DNA from: Chrysaora quinquecirrha
Taxonomy: Eukaryota > Cnidaria > Scyphozoa > Semaeostomeae > Pelagiidae
Length of the DNA: 64,000 bases
NCBI GenBank assembly: GCA_014526335.1
Contig: JACTAT010000060.1
Location: 2,873,203-2,937,202 of the forward strand
Direction: 5' to 3'
Positions 22,230 to 32,642 of this stretch are shown piece by piece. Under the pieces are notes generated by a model. It searched no databases. It saw only the letters and a program-made list of their open reading frames with translations, and was not told where the DNA came from. The first letter of the stretch is position 1, and each line of letters begins with the position of its first letter. Position numbers and translations under genes: made by a program.

Positions 22230-23370
22230 TAATAAGTATTAACTTCGAATGAAGTCTCTGAGCCACCAAAAACTACACTGCAACGTAAGCATACCGAAAA
22301 GTCAAATTGTACCCTGGCTAACATTTTGTATAAAACAAATGTTTCTGTCAGTGGGATCCGTTACAGCTTTTTCCACGTAAATAATCAATCAATTATCAAT
22401 GCCTATTGCCTGTCGCCGGAACGGCTACAATGTACCTGCCTCTTTGTTTTTGAATTGAGTATCTAAGCATCAAGTAACTAAACACTAAACATCGTACCTA
22501 TTCTCTTGGCATTGCATTTGATTGAGAGATTGCCATACCGCATAATTGCATGAAATGGGTTTACTCAACAAGGCACCTGCTCAGCACCTTAAACGTTTTA
22601 CCTTGACAGGAAAGTTTAGCAAAGGGCTCAGAAAAGTTTAAAAAATAATTCAATCTTAGAGTAAAATTACGTTGACACATTCTTATGCACAAAAAATATC
22701 AAAACAGACATTCAATAATGAAGAGTTATATACATATTGATAACCGTCAATAAATACTTTTAATTAATGTTCAGATCTCGAATACCCCGTGTGCGAGTCT
22801 CATTCGGAAGAAACAATCTTCTGACAGCCCTGTGTGTGAGATGCGTTTACGTTTATTGAATGTTGACTTGTTCATTTGGCCTAAGTTTGGCGAATTTCAT
22901 TCTGAGCTATTTAAAGCCGAAAAGAGCACCAGGACGAAAAAAACTGGAATAATACAGACAATTGCTGCACTGTTTCTGCAATATATACGCATCGACTAAA
23001 TTCAAGGTCGTTATGTGGTCAAAAAAAGGCATTTTCGAATTTCGTTCTACAAAGCATCTACCGGAAATGCTTTTTAGAACGAATTTCGCCATAGGTAGTC
23101 CTATGTGGAATCGTCGGGTAAGCGTTGAAGTGCACAAGTTTTCAGGCCTTGAACTGCAAAATAAAAATAAGAAACTTTTTCAAGTGAGCTGCTGTCATAA
23201 CGAACATTTCTATCAACTACTATCAACAATTAGTGTAACTGTTTTCATTTTTTGTTGTCAAAATGCAAAATGCCAATTTCATTCTGTATTTCTATTTCAT
23301 TCTGTATTTCCAAATGATCTTGAAAGCAAAAACGCAGATATAAACTTCAGAAAAAGTACAACTTTCTTTA
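22230..23370. other. Unassigned non-coding stretch
   Basis: No gene recognised. A plus-strand open frame over 22962-23429 ends in sequence antisense to hammerhead motif B and matches no family, so I regard it as chance. Confidence 0.4.
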
Positions 23371-23372
23371 TT

Positions 23373-23417
23373 CGGCAAGACATGTTTCGATTGAACTACA
23401 ATTATCTTCAGTTGCAA
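23373..23417 (-). ncRNA. Hammerhead-like ribozyme motif B
   Basis: Minus strand: GCAA, CUGAAGA core, extra U, stem II AUUG/CAAU with UAGUU loop, GAA, palindromic ACAUGU, cleavage C, UUGC. The GUC cleavage triplet is the preferred one. It lies about 70 bp upstream of a plus-strand Penelope copy but points the other way, as expected of inverted Penelope terminal repeats. Confidence 0.6.
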
Positions 23418-23479
23418 TTTACAATTTAGTTAGGAAAACCTATGAATATATACGCATAAGGCGGTAAAAACAAAGAACT

Positions 23480-24690
23480 TTTACAATGGCAAGGAAAATT
23501 TCAGATGAAAGAAATGCCCGGGAAGTTAAAGTCTGACCTCTCCCATCTTGCCAACTGTTACATATATTGGCATCGACCCTCTCCAACGGATCTGAAGAAC
23601 CACAAGACTCTGAAGAACTTAAGGAAGAACAAGGACATTGTTATTTTGAAACCGGATAAAGGTAACGGTGTTATTGCCATGAACAGTTCTGATTATGATT
23701 CTTGTGTTTTGAAAATTATTTCTAACCCTAACAAATTTAACAAACTTAATGAAGATCCAACAATTTTGCGTGAGGGCAGGTTACAACGCTTCCTCAGGGA
23801 ACTTAAGAAAAAGGGTTTTTGGATAATGAAGCTTACGAAGATATCTACCCCAAAGGGTCTCAACCAGCAAGAATTTACGGGCTTCCCAAATTGCATAAGA
23901 AACGCGCCCCTGATGGTCTCCCTCCCTTTCCCCCCATTGTGTCTTCAATAGGCACTTACAACTACCGATTAGCTAAGTTTCTTTGTAATTTTTTACAACC
24001 TCGCGTTCCTTCAGATTACTGTCCTACAGATACTTTTACTTTCTTAAATGAAATAAATGACTTACGTGCTTATAATAAGTTTATGATTTCTTTTGACGTA
24101 GAAAGTTTATTTACTAACATAACATACCACTTGAAGAATCTATTGATTTAGCTGTACATTATATTTTTGAAGGTAACCCTAATTTTAAGATAAGTAGGAC
24201 TGATTTAAGAAAACTTTTCGTTTTTGCTTCTGCGCAAACCCACTTTTTGTTTAAAGGTTCATTTTTTGACCAGGTCGACGGTGTCTCTATGGGATCGCCC
24301 CTTGCCCCGTGTTGGCCATTCTCTTCATGGGGCACCACGAAAAGATCTGGCTTGAACGCTATAAAGGTCCTAAGGTCTTGTTTTACAGAAAATATGTTGA
24401 TGGCACCTTTTGTTTATTTGATAGCGAAGAGGATGCGTCTTTATTGTTTGAATATATTCAAGGCATAATAATATAAAGTTTACGTTCGAGAGTGAGGAAG
24501 ATAACAAACTGGCGTTCTTAGATGTTTTAATTGATAAGAGTAATCCTAACAGTCTTCGTACCTCTGTTTATCGAAAGAAAACCATTACTGGTTTACTTAC
24601 CAATTATTTCAGCTTTTGTTCTTATTCTTATAAGATCGGTTTAATTCGTGCGCTAATTGATAGAGCATATAAGATAAACAACACTTGGAT
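23480..24690 (+). mobile_element. Penelope-like element, lineage X, copy 1 (reverse transcriptase)
   Basis: Penelope elements are retroelements with a telomerase-like RT and, usually, a GIY-YIG endonuclease. Motifs in order: LKPDKGNGVIAM, ARIYGLPKLHKK, NYRLAKFLCNFLQP, MISFDVESLFTNI, DQVDGVSMGSPLAP, FMGHHEKIW (shifted), KYVDGTFCLF, KLAFLDVLID. Several frameshifts split the frame (near 23815, 24125, 24310 and 24465), and the second catalytic aspartate is glycine (YVDG). The endonuclease is missing. The copy ends where the minus-strand lineage Y tail begins, near 24690. Confidence 0.9.
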
Positions 24691-24742
24691 AGGTTATCAC
24701 GGAGATATTATAATTGCGATGAATAGCGGAATCAATTTTGGG

Positions 24743-24784
24743 CATACTTAAAAGCGTTTTTCGTCTTACACTCCTCAGAGTATG
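24743..24784 (-). ncRNA. Hammerhead ribozyme candidate E (Penelope lineage Y tail)
   Basis: Minus strand: CAUACU (stem I), CUGAGGA core, GUGUAAGAC (two-pair stem II), GAA core, AAACGCUUUU (three-pair stem III with a four-base loop), A at the cleavage position, AGUAUG closing a perfect six-pair stem I. All invariant hammerhead core positions are satisfied with no extra base. Motif D shares the architecture, with changes in both hairpin loops. Confidence 0.65.
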
Positions 24785-24890
24785 AACGTCAGAAACAGAC
24801 CGAAACAATAGACTAAGGCGTAATCTATACCCAGATGCGGCTCGAAATGCACCGATCAGAAAGAACGAAAAGCTGAATTGGCATTGTGTT

Positions 24891-25625
24891 TTAAACACCA
24901 ATCAGCTGGTCGGATACAGCGGGAAGACCAATAGAATTATTGAAGAGTCCAAGTGAGAAAACAAACTCTTTCGGTCTACACAGAACCGGCCTTTTGGTTT
25001 CGATGTAGACAGATTCCAAAACCCTTAAGTGAAACAAAGATCTTGCTTTGCCAATGATTATGAAACAATCCTCGCTGTAATTTTCCGCACAAATAGGGTT
25101 ATGAAGTAGATGTTGTCCTATGGCCGAATCATGTTTAAGACTAAGTTGTTGTTTAGACCCACGGGGTAGTTGCTCCCTTTGCCGAAAATTATGCAGACGA
25201 ATATTAGTAGGGACATGCTGTTTTGTCCTATCACCTAATCTCTGGGAAGTACGACCTACGTACCTGGCATCACACCGGCACGAAAGTTCATAAATGACCA
25301 AACTTGTTTGTGTGGTAGGTACGTAATCCTTTTGAATGGATTGTAGAATTTTCCGAGTGCCAAACACTAACCGAGGGTTGGCAGCAGCGAAGCACTTAGT
25401 AATGGCCTTCGTAATTTGACTTTCCAATCTCAACGAGACGTTTCCTATCCAAGGCATTTTTAGGTAAACAAGGCACTTTTGCGGACCATACTTTTTATCA
25501 GCCGAAAAACTTGCGATATTCTTGCGAAAACAATCCGAAATGACGTCCTCAGGGTAACCGTTTTCAACGAGAATAGACCGTATTTTATCCAATTCCGAAT
25601 CAAGCCGAGATTTAGAGCAAATCAT
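24891..25625 (-). pseudogene. Penelope lineage Y C-terminus with GIY-YIG endonuclease
   Basis: 244 open codons. After a connecting region ([15 protein letters not shown]) the GIY-YIG nuclease starts at residue 110 (LVIYELSCRC, then [17 protein letters not shown], residues 121-137), with a late block RSLFHLRVLESVYIETKRP. GIY-YIG makes the nick that primes Penelope insertion. This segment is intact, but its RT partner upstream is broken, so it is one part of a dead gene. The first codon is only the open-frame limit. Confidence 0.93.
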
Positions 25626-25834
25626 AAGTGCCCAATGAGCTAGCGTGTTGATGAGGTTAATTTTCCTCTGTTTTGGACTAAAGGAATCCCACCGTGTATA
25701 GAGGCCGCTAAAGGTTGGTTTCCAATATATACTGGTGAGAAATCCTGTAACAGTGTTTTCAAACGTCGAGAAAAGGCAAAGAGTTGTTTTGCTCCTTTTC
25801 GAAAGTAAATTTTAGAGACGGATGCAAGGCGTTA

Positions 25835-28104
25835 TAGTTCATGAGATTGGGCAAATTTGAGGCTCCGGACGAGGGAGTAAAAGAAACCATGTTTTTTTGC
25901 CTTTTCATTAGTGCTGATTAAAATGAAGTATGGTAGACTTCAGGGGGCAGTAGCTTTTTATGAATTGGGGGGTATTTCTAAGTATCACAATGCAGTCGCT
26001 CCAAAACGAATGGCAGAAAACGAACTGAAACATCAGATAAAAGAAACTTTGGTGATTGATTACGATAAAACCATTACTCAATCATTCTCTTTTGTTCATG
26101 TTTCCAATATGAATTTTACCTTTCCAAATATGCATCAGTTACTATGTGTTGCCATGGCAACGCTGGAAGCTTCAGTCTGTGTTTTCGAAATCGCTATCAC
26201 TGTCACTTTCAACTTCGGTTTCGCTCTCATCTTCTGCTGCCAAAAACTTATTCCTGCAATCTCCACATGAACACAAATCTGTGCACTGCATTCTATCTTC
26301 CATGCAGCTACATCCTGTTGACTGGCATGCACGCTTGCAAGAACCATCCTGTTGACTGGCATGCACGCTTGCAAGAACAAGACACTAATGAAAGAACTTC
26401 GTTTGGAGCTGGTTGACAGGTCATCCAACGAATCTTGATGACCTGATTTTCCATGTACCAACCGTGGTTATTTATCTCTGGGTACACTGGGTTGCTCACC
26501 AGTGCAAGCCTCCATATTCTTGCTTGATAGTTGCGACTAAATATATGCTGTCTGAGGGCATTTTCACAAGGCGGCAACTGCTCAGACTTTACTTTACCGT
26601 TTCTACTGCAATATATTATATAACGCATTTCATTGACGGTAGTCTGCTTTTAGCCATATAGGCGACAAACAAACTTTTGCAGATTATTAACTAAATTGTT
26701 ATCAACGTCCCAAGATGATCCCAGCCTTGAAAAAGCAATTACAAACTCTTTTCCTGCTGCAGTAGCTTCATAGCTTTTAGTTTGCCTTTACCGGCAAACG
26801 CACTTACTGTATCACAACCTGTGAAGCAGTATACACCAAGAACAGATTTTTTATACTTCTCTTTGCTGACTCCTAGTTTGTTTGCATGGATACTTGCTTG
26901 ACGTAAAATTTCATCACTGCTAATTATTCTGGATTTGTTTTCCGTGCCTGTTTTGAAATAAAGATGACTTTCTAGTTCTGATGAAAATGCAACCGCCATT
27001 ATAAAGACGTCAGTATCAGGAGAATGTATGACAAAATTTGAATAACCGTTAAGCTCTGCATGCTTAACATGAAGGAAGAGCCTTGTGTCAGCTTCCTCTT
27101 GAATGCTTAACAATTCTCCAACTTCGTGAAATCCAGCTCTAGTGATCTTAAAGCAACTGGCTCCCTCTGTGACATAAAGCTCCTTGTTCCTAAGTCGGTT
27201 AAAGAAATCAGGCTCTTTGAGTTTGGCTATCAAAAACCTTATGAGAAGTGTCTTATTCTCACTTGAAGAAAAGAAATTCTTCCACTGCTTGACTTTTGAT
27301 TTTTCGAGCAGGGTGCCAAACTGTAATGAAGATGTCCCACGGCGCTCTCTTTCGGCATTCTTGATGGAATTCTTAATGTAAACATCAAAGCAACGTCCAC
27401 CTGTTTACTTTCAAAACCAGCTTGTAAAATTGATGCGCTGAATTTTTGTGCTACATCTCCAAAAGTATTTGACTGGTCAATTTTCAGTTTTTGAATGACT
27501 GCCATGCCGTCTAAAAATGTTGCTGAATTTTGGGGTACTGATTCAATATATTCAATATTCTTTTCAAAAGCTGTGGTAATAGCAGCTTTATTGGTTTTTC
27601 TGAGCATTCCAAATTCATCACCTAAGCTCCACGGGACTGAACAAGAGGGAAAGCAAACACTTCTTTCAAGTCAAGATTTCTAATTTGACCTATCACCGCC
27701 ATTCTACCAAACAGTTCTCTGTCTGTCTTTAGCACAACCTCTTTTTGATTGATTTTTAAAAATTTTTTAGGCCGTAAACTGCTAAATGTTTGCAGGCTCT
27801 GCCTCTTTAATGGATCGAAGAAATCTTTAATAGGATCTACACCAAGGCGCTCTGAGCGGAAAAGTTTCATGGCATCTTCTCCGTATGTAAAAGCATTTCG
27901 CAAACGCCTTCGCTAGATTTGCTGTGACACAAAGTCAAACGCTAATGAGCCTAAAAATGATTTTTTGCATGATACCTACCACTTTTATTATCCTGTCATA
28001 CCTCATTCGATTCAGCAATAAATTTTCTACAAGTGAATGCATGCTAGAATTACTCCTCTTCCCGGAGCCTTCAACCGAAACTTTGTTTTAAATCTCATGG
28101 TCTA
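25835..28104 (-). mobile_element. DNA transposon with TTA target duplication and an XPG/FEN1-like pseudogene
   Basis: The element splits lineage Y Penelope between codons for KLN and ALHPS. An uninterrupted copy at 48555-48580 reads GGCGTTAAGTTT, so the target TTA is duplicated (25832-25834 and 28105-28107). The ends are inverted repeats: TAGTTCATGAGATT at the left and TAGACCATGAGATT (reverse complement) at the right, each followed 10-20 bp inward by AGGCTCCGG. Inside, the minus strand carries one degenerate gene related to XPG/FEN1-like nucleases. No DDE transposase is visible. A TTA duplication fits the TWA rule of PIF/Harbinger, but the termini and gene do not identify that family. Confidence 0.75.
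26170..27903 (-). pseudogene. XPG/FEN1-like nuclease family pseudogene with Cys-rich C-terminus
   Basis: Joined over shifts, the minus strand gives an N-terminal region (FGRMAVIGQIRNLDLKEV, PWSLGDEFG, FLDGMAVIQKL), the linker NSIKNAERERRG and the core at 27233-26739: EEADTRLFLHVKHAE, HSPDTDVFIMA, GVYCFTGCDTVSAFAGKGKL. EAD, DTD and GCDxxxxFAGKGK correspond to the XPG-I acidic residues and the helix-hairpin-helix of FEN1-like nucleases. That assignment is my inference from motif order. The C-terminus is LPPCENALRQHI, YQARIWRLAL, then CSCKRACQ and QCTDLCSCGDC. At least three frameshifts, a stop (YG*KQTT) and a 34-bp tandem duplication (26311-26378) inactivate it. Confidence 0.7.
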
Positions 28105-29083
28105 TTAAGTTTTTGGAGGAAAACTTTACAATCGGACTCTATTTTGAAAATGGCGAAAGTGTCATCAACATATCGAAAATAAACCGGAGTTGATGTGGAG
28201 CCGAAAAGTTGACCTTCATAGAAACCAACAAAGATGTTTGCTAGCGCTGGTCCCAATGGTCTCCCCATAGGAACTAGCTGAACTCTAACGAGCTGGTAGC
28301 AGACTTCATCAATTCGACAAATACCTCCTCAGGAAACGGCGGACTAGCAAGTTCACCCCGGTAGAGAGCTCTAGCGCAAATCCCGATAGTCTCATCCAAA
28401 GGTACGTTGGTAAAAAGGCTGCTGATATCGATGGAACACATAAACGAGTTTACCGGGTCTAACTGAAGGTTTTGAATAACCTTGGCAAAAGAAAAAGAAT
28501 CCGAAATACAATTTTTGGAATAATGTTCTAAAACAGGTGCTAACATTTCCGAAAGCCATATAGCAAGCTCAGGTTGAGTTGAACCAACCATAGATAAAAT
28601 AGGCCTATGAGGGACGTTGGGTTTGTGAGTTTTAGGTAGACCATACATCCGTCGGCGCTGCGAACCCGTTGGTCGGATCCTATCGTAAATTTCTTGAGTC
28701 AATAGTTTTTTCTTGACCAATTCAAACAACCGTTTTTGAAGTTTCTGCTCTATTTTAGCCGTTTTATCCTGCTGTTCGACGTTGCCTAATTTTTCAAACT
28801 TATTTTCATCATTGAGCACGTCGCCCATTTTCGAAATACCTATAATCTTTTTGGTTCAAAATAACGACCCCAGATCCTTTATAGGTTTTGTGATAAGAAT
28901 CTGTTTGTTGTTTCGGAGAGATTTGATCGCTTGAAAATGTTCCCTATGCATATAGAAATCCGTGAGGTCGATAGGTGTGCCACAAAAAACCCTTATAAGC
29001 GATGTTGCTCATGTTTTTTCAGTCGTATTTTTTCTGAACATTCTGTATTTCGGCATTTCAAAAAACAGACGACATTTTTAAAC

Positions 29084-29128
29084 TTGTAAGACATGTTTCG
29101 AATTGCATTAATTCATCTTCAGTTACAA
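29084..29128 (-). ncRNA. Hammerhead-like ribozyme motif C
   Basis: Minus strand: UUGUAA (stem I), CUGAAGA core, extra U, stem II GAAUU/AAUUC with AAUGC loop, GAA, palindromic ACAUGU, cleavage C, UUACAA. Stem I is six pairs and has changed on both sides relative to motif B (GCAA/UUGC), a compensatory pattern. It lies in the 3' non-coding region of lineage X copy 2. Confidence 0.65.
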
Positions 29129-29288
29129 TGTTGAACACTACAAAATTGTGAAATATAAAGGCAAAATACATCATTATAATAACAAAGCGACAATTTGAAA
29201 GACAAAAGCGTAACAAGATCGGTAAAGATTAATCAAAAAACTGTGAAAAAGAAGGATTATGAAAACATGAAAAACATAATTACAAAGC

Positions 29289-29652
29289 TCAAAGGGATAA
29301 AGTTAAATTAAAATGAAAAAGTTGCTTATTGAGGGTGGGTTTCTCCCAGTTAATATGTAGAGCTTCCTTAATTTTTAACTGAAAAGTGGTGTTAGAAGTA
29401 TCTAAAATTTTAAAACAGTCTAAGCTATTAAGAGGTCGGCAAGATGGGGACTCTTGCAGATGCTTAAAGATGTGAGAATTCCTATCCCGGGATAGATGTT
29501 CACGGACACGTGTTGCGAAATGTCGGCTGGTTTCACCAACATACGATGCAGAATTACATCCTGCGCAAACAAATTTGTAAACAACACGTGCCTTCAGTGA
29601 TCCAGGGATAGAATCCTTAACCCCAAACAAGTTACGAATTTTAAAAGAAGTA
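29289..29652 (-). pseudogene. Penelope lineage X copy 2: GIY-YIG endonuclease
   Basis: 113 codons: GVKDSIPGSL, ARVVYKFVCAGCNSASYVGE, TSRHFATRVREHL, HIFKHLQES, then FQLKIKEALHINWEKPTLN and a stop at 29289. This is the GIY-YIG module with the CxxC pair typical of Penelope. Its upstream codons (TSFKIRN) abut the hAT-like insertion at 29660, and the other half of the gene continues at 31499. Confidence 0.88.
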
Positions 29653-29790
29653 AAATCAATCAGGGGCGGAGCAACAAAAATTTTTAGGGGGGCACAGAGT
29701 TAAAATTTGCCGACAGAAGGGCGTGGCTTTTGTAGCCACACCCATTTTCATTTTGGTTTTCCGACAATCAACATGAAATCCAATTTAAAA

Positions 29791-31100
29791 CATAGCAATG
29801 CTGTCGCAATGTGCGAAGGATGGCGGTACAACGCTTACCAGCGAGTGTTGAATAATAACAATAAAACAATGATTTGACAAATGAATCCATGTCCAGCAGT
29901 ACAATAGCTGCAGAAAACTGATTATGAACATGATGATCATGATTATCGAAATGATCATGAGCACGACGATGATAAAGATGACCATGATTATTACAATGAT
30001 CATGACCATGATTATGATGATGATGACCATGATTATCACAAATTTGAAAAGCAGTATTTCTAGAAATACTAAAAAAACCTAGATATTAATGTTTCCAAGT
30101 TTTCATAGAATTGTTTGCCTTTGAATATTGCATCGAATTTTTGAGATTTGCAGACATTCACTGATTGCTCTAAATTTTCTCGATTCCCCAATTTGCATAG
30201 CTACATAGTTTTAAGATTTTGTGTTATTTTCAATAAAGAGGAGAGAACGGAGAGAGCTTGTGGCGTAATAGAAACTCTTGCCAAGTTTATCGACATCTTA
30301 ACTGAAGATTGTTGAGACCCTGGCTTGCGTAAACAAACAATCTATCTTTTGACCTAATTGCCAATGAGTAATCACCACTAATCGCTACTTTAACAGTTGA
30401 TTGCCATTCGAAAACATGTTTATGTCGACTTTTCGCACAATTCATGTAAATTAAGCCTAGCCGTGATTTTCGCTCAATCATAATCAATGTATTTGAATTA
30501 TTATACGATAGTCATAATTATATCAGCCTGAAAAATTTTTGATCCAAATTTGGGGGGGGGGAGATCTCCAGTAAATAAATGCTAATATAATCCATATGTA
30601 TTCTTTTCATGGTAGTCATTCGCTTTTATACACCTGCGGACCGCGAAAGCATAAAGAAGTAAACGAAACTATTGAAATTGATGACCAAAACATGAAAAAC
30701 TTTGTTGAAGGGCATAAAGGGATAGAGTTGTTACAATAAAAAATTCGAGTATGAAAACATGGAAATCAAAACCAAACGAGCATAAAAAATATTGAGAGTA
30801 CCGTGAAACGGGGATCGATCTCCAGACCTCTAGTTCAAGAAAGCGATGGTTGAGACCAGTGCGCCACAGTAGCGAATGCTGCTAATTGTTGTTTATCATT
30901 AAGTAATTGCATTTTGTTAATGATACTATTAATGCCACACTTACGGCGACTTCAAAGTTCATTTCCGCATATTTGCGGTCAATCTTTTGTTACATTTTGG
31001 CAAAAAAAGAGCGTCTAACGTAGGTAGGTAGGTAGGTCTCTCTATACATGTATCCGTGACATCGCATCCCCACATAATGTGCTCATCCTTCGCACATAAA
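29791..31100 (-). repeat. R1 repeat, copy 1 (tRNA-like head, GATCATGAC minisatellite)
   Basis: Homologous from end to end to 61201-62707. Both copies begin (plus strand) CATAGCAATGCTGTCGC and end GCACATAAA, and ATGTGCGAAGGATG appears near both ends as an inverted repeat. Internal parts: a GATCATGACCATGA minisatellite (about 29920-30045), the unit CAGTTGATTGCCATTCG, and a tRNA-like sequence (30799-30873). No coding capacity. Nested inside the hAT-like element. Confidence 0.8.
30799..30873 (-). repeat. tRNA-like segment of R1 copy 1
   Basis: Minus strand: TGGCGCACTGG is a good A box and GATCGATCC a good B box at normal spacing, ending CCCCGTTTCACGGTAC. The cloverleaf is incomplete. R1 copy 2 has the same segment with TAGCGAACTGG and GTTCGATCC. 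Confidence 0.6.
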
Positions 31101-31498
31101 AACAAGACTCAATTTACTTTTTTTCAAGACTAACTTTTTTGTTTTTGTTTGCGCTTTGTGGCTGATTTATTCATTTCATGGATCCTTATAAATACTGTAT
31201 GTACTGTATAAGCTTTCGAAGATAGAGATTGAAACCGACGCAGATATTCAATATTATTTTTTCTCGTTTTAGTACTCTTATCATCCTCTAATTTAATGGA
31301 ATATCTATTATTGTCGATTTTATTGTAACCGAGCTTCTACACATTTTATTGAAAAATGCCGAACAGAGAAATCCCAAATCTCCAGATCGATATCATCATT
31401 TGCCGAAAAAATCTTCTTTGTGCCGACGTTTGCAACACAACATTGAGGGGGGTACAGCGCCCCCCTGTACCCCCTTTGGCGACGCCCCTGAAAACAAT

Positions 31499-32156
31499 CC
31501 GTATATCTAAATCTTTACAGTAACGATTAATTAAAGTTCTTATTTTACGCTGAGTCATATTAGAGTATGGTCCTATGAAAGGTAACTTAAAATAGCTAGT
31601 AGCGATGTTTTGTGAGGCGGGTGGATGTTGTCATGACGGAGAAGAGTTATGGACCTTATCAATGTAGTTGTTAACTAACCTATCAATAGGATAAGATGGA
31701 AAAAGATTTTTCTTAAGAGTAGTCACGAGACTTTTAATATCCTTATCAAAACCTAGCCAAGTGCTGTTAATTTTGTCCTATCAACTAAAGCCTTCGTTAA
31801 ACAAGTTTTGTAAGAAAACGAGGTGAAGCTAAAGAAGTTAGTCAGTAGACCTGTGTAAGTACTTTTATGATAGACCGAAGTGAGCAATGCGTTAGGATTA
31901 CTGTTATCAATAAGAACATCTTAAAGGGAACCTTGTTATTAACCTCCTTCTCCATAGTGTATCTAATATTAGGATGCTGTTTCTTAATAAGATCAAAGAA
32001 AAGCAAGGCGTCATTTTCGTTACGGAACAAACAAAATGTATCGTCCACGTAGCGGCGATAGAATAAGACCTTAGGCCCTACATAAGATTCCAACCAAATC
32101 TTCTCATGGTGTCCCATGAAAAGATTGGCAAGAACCAGTGCTAATGGCGATCCCAT
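31499..32156 (-). pseudogene. Penelope lineage X copy 2: C-terminal RT
   Basis: The minus strand starts at MGSPLALVLANLFMGHHEK and continues KVLFYRRYVDDTFCLF, with the YVDD pair intact. Then come frameshifted remains (TGLLTNFFSF, LTKALVDR) and MTQRKIRTLINRYCKDLDIR up to the hAT-like insertion at 31490. The N-terminal RT is absent: the copy is cut exactly at the MITE at 32161. Confidence 0.9.
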
Positions 32157-32160
32157 GGCC

Positions 32161-32633
32161 CCGGGGGTTACTTCAATATGTAGACATACTAGACGTGCCG
32201 CACATATGGATGGGTTTTCTTCGACCGAAATTCTCTACACATGGGTCTGATATTCTGCTAGATTCTGGTTGATGGGTCGGTATTTTAGGATTTTCTTACC
32301 AATAGGTCCCATTATAATTTACCGCAAAGTGGCTGACAACCTTTCTACTTTGTTTTTTGCTTTTGAAAGGATGAATTAGCAGCAACAACGGAGCACGGTC
32401 ACATTGATTGCAAATAATCGCCGTCAGATTCGATTTTGCGAGATTTTTCGTGAATTCTAGCACTTTAAAAGGGTTTTAAAATCAACCAAATTCATACACA
32501 AGGGCTTGAAATTTCCCGATTTTCATGCAAATGGGTCAGAAATCCTTGAAAATCCTATCATACAAATGGGTCCCTTTGTCAAAGTCCAGATTCACGTCTG
32601 ATCATGGACACATTGAAGTACCCCCCCCCCGGG
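32161..32633. mobile_element. MITE with GGGGGTACTTCAAT termini and 9-bp target duplication
   Basis: The left end reads GGGGGTTACTTCAATATGT and the right end, reversed, GGGGGGTACTTCAATGTGT. Both are followed by AGACGTG about 15 bases inward. CCCATGGCC occurs exactly at 32152-32160 and 32634-32642, a 9-bp duplication of the length typical of Mutator-like elements. Internal ATGGGTC motifs recur. Non-coding. Confidence 0.65.
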
Positions 32634-32642
32634 CCCATGGCC

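Larger units (their letters stand above)
24690..29000 (-). mobile_element. Penelope-like element, lineage Y, near full length, interrupted
   Basis: Read on the minus strand: N-terminal RT from about 28990 (LRNNKQILITKP, KGSGVVILNQKDY), then [50 protein letters not shown] and FRYVDDTFAIF. At 28105 a foreign transposon intervenes (to 25835). The frame resumes at [20 protein letters not shown] and leads into GIY-YIG (25625-24891), then a non-coding tail with a hammerhead (24743-24784). YVDD is intact, but frameshifts and a small deletion before PMGRPLGP kill the copy. Confidence 0.92.
29661..31490. mobile_element. hAT-like non-autonomous element inserted in Penelope lineage X
   Basis: The ends are CAGGGGCGGAGC at the left and, in reverse complement, CAGGGGCGTCGCC at the right: a short inverted repeat of the hAT type. 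The flanks AAATCAAT (29653-29660) and AAAACAAT (31491-31498) match at seven of eight bases, an 8-bp target duplication. Removing the element rejoins the Penelope frame (DLDIRIVF to TSFKIRN). It has no transposase. Most of its interior is the R1 repeat (29791-31100). Confidence 0.75.

Noticed and set aside
22962..23429. 155-codon plus-strand open frame
   Set aside because: Its end is antisense to the hammerhead-like motif and the rest has no homology I recognise.
26144..26416. Plus-strand open frames opposite the nuclease pseudogene
   Set aside because: The minus strand carries the recognisable Cys-rich domain; these are its antisense shadows.
30280..30345. A sixth hammerhead (CTGAAGATTGTTGAG at about 30301)
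   Set aside because: The CUGAAGA core is followed by no stem II and no GAA element at the right spacing.
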